Assembly (NCBI RefSeq): GCF_021869535.1
Contig: NW_026262593.1
Coordinates: 52,626,318 to 52,690,317 of the forward strand
Origin: Mytilus californianus
Taxonomy: Eukaryota; Mollusca; Bivalvia; Mytilida; Mytilidae
DNA: 64,000 nucleotides
Direction of reading: 5' to 3'
How positions within the stretch are numbered: position 1 is the stretch's first letter; each line of letters starts with the position of its first letter. Below the pieces are notes generated by a model. The model saw only the letters and a program-made list of their open reading frames with translations, did no database searches and was not told the origin of the DNA. Below, piece after piece: positions 45,366 through 55,808 of this stretch. A program made the translations under genes and the position numbers.

Positions 45366-46090
45366 TTGTTTATATGTTGGGGATTATCTGTTCCTTCTTA
45401 ATTGAATTATTTTAAACTACAATACAAAGTACATCCTGGTTCTTAGAGGGTTTCTCAACACAACCTGTATATATGTTCATTCAATACATTGATTTATAAA
45501 ATATATTTATAGAAATAACACGATATATAAATTGTTTTCTTGGACTATTTTATACATTTTGTATATGAGGTTCATATAGTTCATCAACGTACATATAATG
45601 ATCATATATGTAATTCTTTTTAAATAATTGTATTGATTTGTACAATATATTATCATAGAAACAAAACGATATTCAATTTCTTTTCTAGAGCTATTTCATC
45701 CATCATCTCCATAACGTTAAAAGTTCAAATGCATATGGGACATTTAAAACAAAATGTCGAATTCTGAAATTGCAAAATTTAATAAAAGTTACACTCTTCA
45801 TATACAAATCAAAACAAACAATACTTATGGAACATCATATAAAAAAGATGCCAATTTGATAATGTCATAAAAGAATATATTGAATCATTTGTTGATAGGT
45901 GGTGCAATATATTGTCTCTCCAATTACCATTTTCCATAGAAATTTTGGGCTATTTTCTAAAAGTTTCGATAAAATTTTAAGCGTGTTTTTCATGGGCAAT
46001 AAGATGGTTTTCAAGAGTTCAAACAACTAAACATTTCATTATGTGTAAAATCCTATGTAATTATATACTTTTTAAAGACCTTTCAGTCAA
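45366..46090. other. No recognisable gene
   Basis: Very AT-rich DNA. Two related phrases near 45485-45530 and 45630-45675 ('gatttataaaatatatttatagaaataacacgatat' and 'gatttgtacaatatattatcatagaaacaaaacgatat') suggest an old duplication of about 145 bp. Confidence 0.4.
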
Positions 46091-46094
46091 ATAT

Positions 46095-46143
46095 TGTCTA
46101 TCCTGTTACTGTAACTATAGCAACCATAGTAACAGGATAGACA
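46095..46143. repeat. 16-bp perfect inverted repeat (hairpin)
   Basis: TGTCTATCCTGTTACT at 46095-46110 is exactly mirrored at 46128-46143, with a 17-base loop. Related motifs GGTAACAGAATAGACAG and GGTAACAGAATATATA occur downstream near 46305 and 46494. Confidence 0.85.
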
Positions 46144-48289
46144 TATAGCAGTATAGACAAATGTCTTCATTTATAAGCGCTGTTGTGAAATAACTACTCC
46201 CTAAAATGCAGTGATAATGTTTTTTTTTCTGCTGTGATTTTAGTTTCCAACACGTAATTACACTTTTAACAAGTATAATATTGTTGTAAATAATGAATTT
46301 ATTGGTAACAGAATAGACAGCATAAAAGAGTACCCACTATTTTTATCACTAAATATCTTGAACTTTCTTTTCCCTACACTGTTATGCAAGACACGTGATG
46401 TGTTAAAATTTCAGGATGCTTTGTGCTTTTGAAATCATCACTGAATAGTTCAATATTCATTGGGAGAAACACTTTAACGGTTGATCTAGTACCGGTAACA
46501 GAATATATATGCATTTCATGTACGCCGATTAAAGTCTGTTTGCAGAAAACATGTTACATAGAATAATAAAGAAGCTGTAATTTTTCGTTAGAGTTTTCAT
46601 TAACATTCTAAAATAGTCCCTTTTGCCGATATCAAGGCAATCAGAAAATAGGAAAAAAATCATTTGAAATGTGTAACCCTGACACTATACGCACACAATT
46701 TACGCAAAAATCGGACTTAAATATATATTTTAATCTTATCAAAATGGATCTAAATCTTTATTATTGATGTTCCAAATCATAAATCCTACATACTTTCATT
46801 TAAACACTTAACTGCATTTTCGATTAATAATAAAAAAAATAATAGCATAGGTGTACTGAAAATTCGACATTTTTTTAAAAATAACCCATATAATAAATAT
46901 TTGTTATACCAAAAATGCAGATAGCAAAAAACAAAATTATTCTGACTTAGTGACAACTTGGCAAAGAAAACAATATTTCATAAAGCCTGCATGTATAAAA
47001 TATATTTAAATTTATTATACTTAATGTTAAAATACCAGATTTTAATTGGTTAATACGGAGACGCTTGCTCATTTGTGCGCATTATCAAATACGGATGTTT
47101 GCTATGCAGATGACGTCATAGTTTAGTTCTTTCGTTTTCAAAATAACAAAATATTCAGTATAATACATTATATAACACATAGCTGAGAGGATGATAGAGA
47201 AGATTGTCACCCCTTAAAAAAACATTGTCAACCTTGACTTTTCTTCTGTAATCCCCTCACTTATGTTTTATTTATATATTATCCCATAAGCTAATATCAA
47301 GTAACACAACTGTACGTGGTAAAATGTGTCATCCTCAATATGTAATAGCGACAATGTTTTGTTATGGTTGGTGTCATCCAGCATATTGTAAGTTTCATAA
47401 GAATGTAGGCGGAGTTTCTTCGAGAAGGTTTTACTTGGAAACAATTAAGTTTATTATTTTACTGTTGTGAAGTTGACCTTTGACTCAATGACCTAAAACA
47501 ACAGTGCTCCTTTTCCTTGTGATTTGAGGTAAAAAGACGCTTTCATAAGATAGGATTAGGAAAAAAATAAAAGCTATGAATTATCCTACAAATTATTCAT
47601 GAAACCTAAATTTAAAAGGCAATGACGTGAATGAAACAAAACAAACGAAAAAGAGAAGTTTATTTGCCCACACACACAAACTGTCTAGAATACAGATCTG
47701 TGTCCACGTTTCGCTGAAAGAACTTCTGATAAAACTTCATTCACATTAGCATTCGGTTAATAAGTACGTCAACCGATGAAATTTCCGCCTCCAAGGTATG
47801 CATCACTATGAAATAACCCGAGAATTTCGAAAATTCTTCATATAAGAAAATGACAAAGAAATGTCAGACTTTTGTAAGTGAAGTGTTAACCAAGGATCTG
47901 CATTATCATCAGATTATATCAAAACAGACGTATAAATGCAGACAGAAAACAACCCTATTTTTAAACAATTCAAACCCACATTCACATTAATATTTAAAGC
48001 AATATCGAATGTTCTAAGAGAATAAGAATGTTGAACTCTGCATATGACAGCAGATGTTTTAGATAAGTGGTTAAAGCCGGTATTAATAAGACAAATTCAA
48101 CAAGTCGCAGTCGTTAAGAGACCTATAGGACAGGGGAATTATATATGCGACCAACTGTGACAATGTTTTATGATAACGATCTGTAAAATGCTTTTAGTGC
48201 TAATATTAGTTTTGGCTGGGTAGTTTTTTAAAGTGATTAATCTCTTTCAAAATATTATAGAGAACAATGACATTTATCTTACCTCCTAT
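46144..48289. other. No recognisable gene
   Basis: AT-rich DNA. The stretches near 47040-47130 ('attggttaatacggagacgc ... gatgacgtcatag') and 47170-47450 look like bivalve dispersed repeats by recall but have no second copy here. Confidence 0.35.
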
Positions 48290-48652
48290 ACATTTCTAGG
48301 AATATGATTGGTTAAAAGCGTCCGCGTGGAGACCGTGTATATTCCATATTAGGCTAGTAGGGAGGCGGGGCTTATTTCATACACGGTTAGTAGTGGTGTT
48401 ACGTCACTTTATAAAAACAAAACGGTACTGAGAAAAAATCTTAAAGGTTTCAACAGACGAAGAAATTGATGATGAAGATTGAAATAAATTCATAAAACAC
48501 ATTTAAACCTAACAAGTTGTTATTGTTGGCATCTGTTTTTGTAGGATCAATGGAAGTAGTTTCTTAATGCTATAACGGTATTGAAGACTTGCTCATTTTG
48601 ATAGGTCACTAGACTAAATTTCACATGTTAAGATAGTCGGAAAGATAAATTC
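48290..48652. other. GC-richer non-coding stretch before the palindrome
   Basis: 'gattggttaaaagcgtccgcgtggagaccgtg' and 'gggaggcggggctta' stand out by composition. 'tattccatatta' and 'gttacgtcacttta' resemble phrases in the palindrome that follows, so it may be part of the same mobile unit. No open frame is present. Confidence 0.35.
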
Positions 48653-48792
48653 GTTACATAGTCTGCTAGTGACGTAATACGGTATATATGGGGTCAGTAA
48701 ATTCCATATGGGGATTCGAGCTTCGCTCTCACCCCATATGGAATTTACTGACCCCATATATACCGTATTAGGTCACTAGCACACTATGTAAC
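48653..48792. mobile_element. Long near-perfect palindrome
   Basis: Two 61-base arms (48653-48713 and 48732-48792) match in inverted orientation at 59 of 61 positions. They are separated by an 18-base spacer containing GAGCTTCGCTCTC. The arms begin GTTACATAGT and reach inward to CCATATGGGG. It is probably a recently formed or recently inserted foldback element. No target duplication was found. Confidence 0.85.
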
Positions 48793-49299
48793 TAATAATA
48801 CCAAGTTATAAAAACTCAGATACACTGAATGTATAATCACAGGGGATCAATTAGGGTTTATTAATAAAATAAATAAGAAATACTGAAGAGACGAATTTAC
48901 ATGATAGGTCGGTACATTGAGGTATTTGAATATAAAAGATGTTGTGAAATGATTTATAACAAAACATTTCTACTAAGACAATAAAATAAAAACTCAAGAT
49001 TGCTTTTAATGTTGTTCTAACTTACATCACAAATTAACATCGAGGCCTACATGATGGAGAAAAGTGCAAACTTCACTACAGGATCAAGACGACCAAATGC
49101 AACGGATTGAGCGTTACTCTTTGTAAGATATCGATCAAAAGTCACCTGTGCATTAAATAAAAGAACATTGTAACCATGTATATTACTAAGGTTAAATTAT
49201 ATACAAATAGATATAAACGGTCCCCTTAGCAAATGTGATTTAAATCAAACGATGTCAAGAGTAAAAACTTAAAAAGTTTTGGTAGGCTGATATTTTGAC
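48793..49299. other. No recognisable gene
   Basis: AT-rich DNA between the palindrome and a MITE. Confidence 0.4.
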
Positions 49300-49699
49300 T
49301 TAAGGATGTTCGCTCCTTTGTGGTTTCAAAATAACAAGCTTTTCATACGACTGCTATAAATTGATAGTATATAAATAAAGGAACTAAAATAGCAGAAAAA
49401 ATGAAGGGTCCGTGCGCTTGTTTTCGAGATATAAGCAATTGAAAATTTGGTGGGAAATGATTCTCTCTAGACTTTTCATTAATTTTACATTGGCACCTTT
49501 TTTCTTTCAAAACCTATGAAAAAATAACAAAGATTTTATAGGATTTTCAAATATGGCTTTTAAAAATATATGTTATAAAATTATGAAAAGAAAAGTAGGG
49601 GTTAGCAGGCAACATTTTCAAATGGCACTACATGGATAAAATCAGAGGATTCCATATATCTTGCAAAAATTCAAAAACAAGATGAGCGAACATCCTTAA
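49300..49699 (+). mobile_element. TTAA-flanked MITE, copy 2
   Basis: It begins TTAAGGATGTTCGCTC and ends GAGCGAACATCCTTAA, a perfect 16-base inverted repeat. The 400-bp body aligns along its full length with 9565-9959. The less decayed termini suggest it is the younger of the two. It lies 0.9 kb upstream of the receptor's coding exon. Confidence 0.85.
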
Positions 49700-50560
49700 A
49701 AATAATGATTGTAACAGGATGCTATTACGAAATCTCCTTATAGCACAAACTCTATTTATTGATTTAGCAAACATGTATCCTAGTTAATTTCACCCACGTC
49801 ATTTTAATGCTAGGGGTCAATTCTCTCAATAACAATCATGCAACATCTCCTATTTTCATATACATGATTTGGGTACAGCGTTACCTAAAACGTCACGGGG
49901 AATATGTCCAATTATATTGTTGAAAATCAAAAATAACAAGTGTTGTATAGATATTTTAATACGTTATACACTTTACCGTTTTTTGACCTCGCATCAAAAA
50001 AAATTTAATTATAAAGTCACGGAAATCACTGAACAAATCGTTTTATGTTACAAAGATGAATCAGAAAATATAGAAATGACCATTGGAAATTCGGCTGGAT
50101 ATCATTTATTGTGTTTATTTCATAAAGTCTTAATGTTTCCTAAAAAACATAGCTACTAGGTGCTTTTCCCAATTATAATTGTTTTGAGAGACTTTCGGGA
50201 AATTTACCAAAATTGGAATATAATCATTTGTTACAAATAAAATGTGAGGTCAATATCTGTCCTAAAATATGTGGTTGTTACGTGCCTGTCTTAAATAACC
50301 ATGAGTCTGAGAGTCTTTCGGGAAACATTTTTTTCGGACACCCAATAAAAAACAAAGCAATTGAAGGAGTTGAGGATTGCAGATTTAAAGAGGAAGTTTA
50401 AATTTCATAAGTTATACCGAGTAAGATATTTAGTGACTGCAAAAGACTATATATCAATTTGACGATGAAAGTCGTTTTGGAGTTTAGAAATGCTGTATTT
50501 AAAAAGAAAACATATCGCATTATAGGTCTTCATTAATGATCTGATGCATTTTGTTTTTTC
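49700..50560. other. Presumed 5' intron of the receptor gene
   Basis: No coding sequence is convincing. Open frames at 49869-50159 and 50213-50401 have no ATG-based support or motif. Given the splice acceptor at 50562, this DNA is probably intron of the receptor gene. Confidence 0.4.
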
Positions 50561-50562
50561 AG
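50549..50562 (+). other. 3' splice site before the receptor coding exon
   Basis: TTTTGTTTTTTCAG is a strong pyrimidine tract with AG, ending at 50562. It would leave a 25-base 5' UTR in this exon before the first ATG. It implies that the promoter and first exon lie further upstream. Confidence 0.7.
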
Positions 50563-50587
50563 ATTCAAATTTTACTGACAAGTAACC

Positions 50588-51769
50588 ATGAATAAAAACG
50601 TCACCATGGAAAACCAAAGCAATTGTACAGCTGAAATCATACCACAAACGGGTTCTGATTTTGAAAACATTGGCGTGATGTGTATGCTGTCAGTATTCAG
50701 TGTCATGGGAACGTTTGGAAATGGATTAGTAATTTATGTGTACTCGAAAAAACGTGATAAATTGACATCTAACGTGTTTATAATGGGTTTAGCTTTAACT
50801 GATTTTATTACGTCATTGTTGATAATGCCATATACTGTGGTGTTTACCTTTTTGGAAGAAAAAGTGCTTTTTGACATACCATGTAAAATCTTTTATTTTC
50901 TCGTTACCTCGAATGTGCCCCTCTCGGCTTTTATCATGGTGGCTATAGCTGTTGATCGTTATCTTTGTATATGTCATCCATTCCTTCATCTATTGACAGT
51001 TCCAAGAGCTAAAATTGTATTGCTAATACAGTTAGTCTTTGCTGGAATACTTGGTTTGATAACAGCACTGATGCATTCTGTGTATGCCCTACCAGAAGAA
51101 CTTTTAGATTTGGAACTCGAAATTCCATATCAGAAAAACATCAGCTTTGCTGGATGCGAAACCGTTTACACAGGAACTTGCAAACCTACAAGTAGATTAT
51201 TTAGTGTAGAATTTACTTTATATTATCAAAAAGTATATTCTTCCTTCTTTTTGATATCTTTACTTTTAGTGTTTACACTTTATATAATGATTTATAAATA
51301 TGTCACATCCAGACGGGCAAAACGCCAAAAACAGAAGAATGCCAAACAGTTTTCAACCACAATGGTTCAGACAGAAGCGTCACAAATTGATAACACCAAG
51401 GACAGTCATGATCACCTGCATCCTACAAAAGTTGAAGTGAACGAGAATGGAGTCAGTACGACCTTACTACCTCCGGACCACCAGGATGAACAGATGAGAC
51501 AACAGCGGAAGTCAGTGCGAGAGAAAAGGGACCATAATGCATTAGCAAATATAAAAACGGCTGTGATGCTATTCGTAGTGGCTGTTGTGTTTGTCATAGC
51601 TTATCTTCCTCCCTGGCTAATGGCTCTTATGGTTGTTCAGTATATCAAATTTGTCTTTTATTCGTATTTCGTATACAACGTTGTCAATCCATTTATTTAC
51701 GCTTTCATGAATCCAACATTTCGAACAGACCTAAAAAAGGTGTTTGGAAAATGTTTAACTAAGAAGTGA
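50588..51769 (+). CDS. Class A (rhodopsin-like) G-protein-coupled receptor
   Basis: The 393-residue seven-helix plasma-membrane receptor should couple an unknown ligand to G proteins. Family landmarks: GN in TM1 (Asn45), LALTD in TM2 (Asp72), Cys99 before TM3, DRY at 123-125, NPFIY at 367-371, and helix 8 with Cys389 as a possible palmitoylation site. Cys190 or Cys198 in loop 2 could pair with Cys99. N-glycosylation sequons are at Asn4, Asn9, Asn12 and Asn184. Loop 3 is long (about residues 240-320), basic at RRAKRQKQK and otherwise polar. Several usual residues are missing: no Trp in TM4, no Pro in TM5, and AYLPP instead of CWxP in TM6. I therefore suspect a lophotrochozoan-type orphan group. 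ATG 50588 is used, but a second in-frame ATG at 50606 has a better Kozak context (CACCATGG). The coding region is one exon. The ligand cannot be assigned. Confidence 0.95.
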   Translation: MNKNVTMENQSNCTAEIIPQTGSDFENIGVMCMLSVFSVMGTFGNGLVIYVYSKKRDKLTSNVFIMGLALTDFITSLLIMPYTVVFTFLEEKVLFDIPCKIFYFLVTSNVPLSAFIMVAIAVDRYLCICHPFLHLLTVPRAKIVLLIQLVFAGILGLITALMHSVYALPEELLDLELEIPYQKNISFAGCETVYTGTCKPTSRLFSVEFTLYYQKVYSSFFLISLLLVFTLYIMIYKYVTSRRAKRQKQKNAKQFSTTMVQTEASQIDNTKDSHDHLHPTKVEVNENGVSTTLLPPDHQDEQMRQQRKSVREKRDHNALANIKTAVMLFVVAVVFVIAYLPPWLMALMVVQYIKFVFYSYFVYNVVNPFIYAFMNPTFRTDLKKVFGKCLTKK

Positions 51770-52156
51770 AACACCAAAGCCAAATATTAATTATTGTATA
51801 CGTAGTGTTGTTTACAACAGATTCATGAATCCAACGTTTAGAACAAACTTGAAAAAGGTGTTTGGAAAATGTTTAACTAAGAAGGGAAACACTAAAGCCA
51901 AATATTATTATTGTAGTTTTGTTTACAACAGATTCATGAATCCAATGTTACGAACAGACTTGAAAAAGGTGTTTGGAAAATGTTTAACTAAGAAGTGAAA
52001 CGCCAAAGTCAAATATTAATTATTGTTGTGTTGTTCACAACAGATTAATGAATCCAACGTTTCGAACAGACTAGAAAAGGGTGTTTGGAAAATGTTTAAC
52101 TAAGAAGTGAAACACCAAAGTCAAATATTAATTATTGTAGTGTTGTTCACAATAGA
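51704..52156 (+). repeat. Four-copy tandem repeat covering the receptor's 3' end
   Basis: The unit starts at TTCATGAATCCAAC and is repeated at 51704, 51822, 51933 and 52045 (periods 118, 111, 112). The first unit is the genuine end of the coding region (FMNPTFRTDLKKVFGKCLTKK-stop, two residues over the display limit, so described as TM7 end plus helix 8) plus 3' UTR. The later units re-encode nearly the same peptide. Each is preceded by 'tttacaacag', corresponding to the FVYN codons of TM7 with the NPFIY codons deleted. Confidence 0.95.
51822..51998 (+). pseudogene. Duplicated receptor C-terminal codons, two units in one frame
   Basis: In the second unit the stop codon TGA is GGA, so its frame runs on. 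It encodes helix 8, then GNTKAKYYYCSFVYNR, then a second helix 8 copy ending in KCLTKK and a stop at 51996-51998. The 111-base spacing is a multiple of three and keeps the two units in phase. The preceding spacing (118) puts them out of frame with the receptor itself. It has no start codon context and is not part of the normal protein. It is probably untranslated 3' UTR. Confidence 0.6.
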
Positions 52157-52182
52157 TAAACAGTATTTAATACTCCAATGAC

Positions 52183-52188
52183 AATAAA
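52183..52188 (+). terminator. Poly(A) signal of the receptor gene
   Basis: AATAAA lies 414 bases after the stop codon and just behind the last tandem unit. No better hexamer occurs earlier. The 3' UTR would therefore contain three extra copies of the coding end. Confidence 0.6.
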
Positions 52189-52299
52189 TATATACATTTC
52201 ATTGATGTGGAGATAAATAATTTGAAAACAATTCACTGTTTCAGAATCTTAAGGACTATGGATAATTGCATTGTTCGTACACCAACATGAAAATAACAT

Positions 52300-52520
52300 T
52301 GGTCGCATTTTCATTGTTTATGACGTTGTTAGGTACAACGTTTTGGTGTATGCCTGTGAAAATATTACCCAGAATGCTTTAGATTCTGAAACGGCAATAA
52401 GAGGTTTCAATTTTAAAATAATATATAATGGTATGTATTTTAAAGAGCGTTTATTCGTACCATATATATTCCGTTTATGTGAGGTGATAAGCGATACCTT
52501 TTCTTCGATCTTGTAGTCTA
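52300..52520 (+). repeat. Ancient dispersed duplicate of 61195-61420
   Basis: 'gaaaatattacccagaatgctttagattc' matches 'gaaaatattacccagaattcattagattc' at 61275. Weaker matches run on both sides, from 'cattggtcg' to 'gtgataagcg'. The two open frames here (52271-52516 plus, 52318-52590 minus) are not preserved in the other copy. Confidence 0.65.
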
Positions 52521-52580
52521 TATTGTATTTCATTTGTTTGACCACTCTATTTACACTTCTAGTAAACCAAGGTTGACCTG

Positions 52581-52769
52581 AAACGGTCAATTTGATAAAA
52601 AAAAAGCTCTAAAAAGTCTGAACAATAAATCGTTAAGTCATTTTCAGTCTTTCAGTCAATTTAAAGACTTAGCTGCTGCAATTAATTCACTACTGGACAA
52701 TGCACTTGCAGTCAATTAAGAGTCTATGTGCAGACTTTTCAAATGATGTTAAGATCAAAATGACCGTTT
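52581..52769. mobile_element. Inverted-repeat element with AAACGGTCA ends, short copy
   Basis: It starts AAACGGTCAATTTGAT and ends GATCAAAATGACCGTTT. The body keeps 'aaagtctgaacaata', 'cattttcagtctttcagtcaatt' and 'gcacttgcagtcaatt' blocks seen in the longer relatives at 61931 and 62988. At 189 bp it is internally deleted. Confidence 0.75.
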
Positions 52770-53095
52770 AAGACTAAAATTCATTTGCTAGTGTTTTTGC
52801 CATCACTTCCAGTCTGTCGATTTCGTCCGATAACTTTTACACAAATCTTCTCCTGTCAAACTACCGAGCAAAATTTAACCAACTAGATCGCAATATCATT
52901 GGGGTAAAATAAAGTGTCCGATAACCCCTCCTGCCAACAAACATGGCTAAACATAGAACATAGGGATAAAACTCAGGTTTTGTCTATTCACTTAAAAATT
53001 ACCCCAAAAAGAGAAAATCTGACAGTGCCAATAATGTTCAAAATAATGATATCTACCTATTGTTCATTTACAACAAAACTGTTAGACGACTTTAT
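52770..53095. other. No recognisable gene
   Basis: AT-rich DNA. The 61-codon frame at 52914-53099 is unsupported. Confidence 0.4.
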
Positions 53096-53096
53096 A

Positions 53097-53610
53097 TAGG
53101 AGTTATTGTCGTTATTTGACGAATTTTGCCTATTATTTTGAAAATTATAATAGAGAGACAGATACTTTAAATAGATAACATTATCAGCATGACAAGATCT
53201 ATAAAAAAAGTCAACTGGCCGAAATCGTCAGGCGACCTGTCGAAGTTATTGCACATTAATAATGACGATTTTTACGAATGTTTTGCATGCTTGCCTATAA
53301 TCTTGAAAACTATACTATTAGATATATATGTATTTTAATTAGCACACATAAGCAGCAAGACAAGATTTATTAATACGTCAACATTGCCAAAATTGTCCGT
53401 CCACTCTTTACTGGAGTTATTGCCTTTTAATGACGATTTTTTTACTGATTTTGCCTTTTTACCTTTTTGCCTTTTATCTTGAAAACTAATAAATAGATAG
53501 AAACTTTAAAAGTCAAAATATGTTAACATAGATAAAATTCGCAATTGTCTTCTCATAGGAGTTATAACCCTTAAATAATGATTTTTAGCCTTTTTTGTGT
53601 TTTTTGAAGG
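53097..53610 (+). repeat. Diverged tandem repeat, four ~150-bp units
   Basis: The phrase GGAGTTATTGYC/GAAGTTATTGCAC followed by 'aatgacgatttttac' and 'tatcttgaaaactataa' recurs near 53098, 53237, 53411 and 53559. The spacing is irregular (139, 174, 148) and divergence is high. Confidence 0.65.
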
Positions 53611-54370
53611 AAAAAAACTACAGAATAAAAATCGAAACCGTACACGGAGAAAATGATCAGCAACACGAGTTCAACATAAAAAAAAAAGAGATTTTAGTCA
53701 TGAAATAAATTCTATTATTCGATATTTGAGAGTGGTCATTGTTGAAGATGATCGTAGACTAAGGCGTGCGACACAGGCTCTTTAGAGCCTCTAGCTTTTT
53801 TAGGGGTACATGTATCACTCTCAAATGCATGGACTGTTTTCGTTGACCACTTGATTGTTTATTGCTTACCTTGCAGCAATTAATAATGCATGCATACTCA
53901 GAACGAGATAAAATTAAACAATACACATAAATCGGGTTTGTAAGTTGAATGCGAATATGCCAAACACAATAAGAATTTTAGGATTGGGTGCGCTAGCTAC
54001 TTTTGCCTTGTATTATGCCTTTAGGGTTTGTCGATCGAAGAAGTACTATCATTTTTCTTTTCTGTCAGCTAGTAAAATATGCTAGTTTGTAGCCAAATGT
54101 ACAATTCACAAGAGGACAGATATAGTTGCTTACAGCCATAACTTCGTTCTTTATCTTTATTCCCACGAGGAAAACCGATCTGTGTTGATTGCATCAATGT
54201 TGAATTTGTCAAATTTAATACTTTAACATGACATCGTTTTGAAAAAAGAAAAAAAAATGTGAAAACACATTAAATAATAAAAAAAAATTGAAAAGCTGAA
54301 AGAAGATGAGATTTTAAGGCAATAATTTTGAATGGATATACATCAAAAGCCACCTGGTTTTATACTGAAA
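53611..54370. other. No gene; short perfect hairpin
   Basis: The interval contains AGGCTCTTTAGAGCCT near 53775, a perfect inverted repeat with a two-base centre. It is otherwise AT-rich and non-coding. Confidence 0.4.
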
Positions 54371-54700
54371 AGTAAAACAACAAAAAACCGAACTCCAAGA
54401 AAAATTGAAAACGGAAAGTCCTTTCTCAAATGACTAAAATCAAAAGCCCAAACACATCAAACGAATTGAAAACAACTGTCGCATTCCTGACTTGGTACTG
54501 GTATTTCGTTATGTAAAAAATGGTGGATTAAACCTCGTTTTATAGCTAGCGTAACCTCTCACTTGCATGACAGTCGCACAGAATTCCATTAACAATGTGT
54601 GAGCAGAACAAACAGACATAATAGGTAACAATGTCAAAAATTGGGGTACAGCAGTAAAAAATTGTGTTTTAATCTTAATCATTATAAAAACAAACAACTA
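54371..54700 (+). repeat. Compound of reversed family C and the 13325-type repeat
   Basis: 54371-54490 is family C in reverse ('aaaccgaactccaagaaaaa', 'aaaagcccaaacacatcaaa', 'cgcattcctgactt'). From there 'cctgacttggtactgg', 'aaatggtggattaaacctcg' and 'ctagcgtaacctctc' follow the 13500-13620 repeat. The two families are therefore parts of one larger element. Confidence 0.65.
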
Positions 54701-55048
54701 TGTCATCAAAGAAAAACAAAATGGCATATAGATACTCTTTAGACAAAGCACATAAGCAAAAATGAAAGACAAGAATACAAAAAAATGACCATAGCACAAT
54801 AACACAATAGCGGGATCTATAGATACTGAGTCACGACAAAAGGATACATGTATTACCAAAAACGGACTATACACTCAGTAAAGGTTAAAATATACAAAGA
54901 CAAATAAAAAGAACACTATAACAAAGATGATAAACAATGTCGGCGTCAGTACCTAGAATCTATACTTGGATACGGAATATTTATCAAAAAGGTCTTGGTA
55001 TCTTCCGATGTACTTTTTCAGAAAAAGGACGAGACGTTCTTTGACATA

Positions 55049-55690
55049 CTAGTAACCCTGGTTCATCAACTTTCTGCTCAGATACTGGTGACGTTTTATA
55101 AAGTCTGAGTAGCTCTTGCAAGCTCTTGAATACCTAATGAGTTGGGAAATGTATATCCTATATGCAGGTGAAGTTGGTATATTGCTGCTGAGGTTGGGGA
55201 AATTTATAATTTCAAATATAAAGTTGTCTCGTTTGTCATAGATTCTGGTACTGAGATGACCGCATATGTCAAACTCGAGGTACAAGTCTAAAAATGAGGC
55301 AGATAAAGCCGTGTCTGTCGTTTCTTTAATTTCTAGCTCTGGGGGATATATTAATGGAACACAATCAGAAATGTTTGAATTGTTAATGGAAATAACATCA
55401 TAAATATATCTGAATGTGAAATTAAATGATCTGAATTCTTTTACAAGTGTCTGAAGGAACTCCGACTCATATGGAAATAAGAAGAGGTAGGTAAAGAGAG
55501 GCGCACAGTTCGTTCCCATAGGAATTATCCTACTATGGAATCAAGTCTTTCTCTGGACACACTTTTGTCTTGGAAACTGCAAACTGTTCCGCTGTCAGCT
55601 ATCCCAATGAATTCAAAATCTGGCGAGTCCGTCAAATACAAAGAACGGAAAGAGCGGTCCATTAAACTCATGAATAGGTAACCATCCTAA
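55049..55690 (-). pseudogene. Broken reverse transcriptase, Penelope-like type
   Basis: The minus frame 55519-55049 begins MGTNCAPLFTYLFLFPYESE, which resembles the 'MGTxxAP..A.LF...YE' motif of Penelope-like reverse transcriptases. It continues through FNFTFRYIYDVISINN, where the catalytic YxDD is YIYD: the first Asp is lost, so the enzyme is dead. The frame then runs on to a stop after LMNQGY. Just before MGTN the conserved 'VGIPMG' is split by a two-base insertion, leaving VG in another frame. That upstream frame is open back to about 55687. The N-terminal palm and fingers motifs and any GIY-YIG endonuclease are absent. The fragment is an element remnant, not a host gene. Confidence 0.75.
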
Positions 55691-55808
55691 ATATAAACGT
55701 GTAATATTACCGCTTGACGACGTTCCAAATTCATCAATCAATGAATCAAATTATGGGAAAAGAAGCATATATGAATTTTTAAGTGTTACATCCACATATA
55801 TATATACA

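Noticed and set aside
53768-53790. AGGCTCTTTAGAGCCT hairpin resembling a histone 3' stem-loop
   Set aside because: The histone stem-loop needs a four-base loop after a six-base stem. Here only two bases remain in the centre, and no histone gene is nearby.
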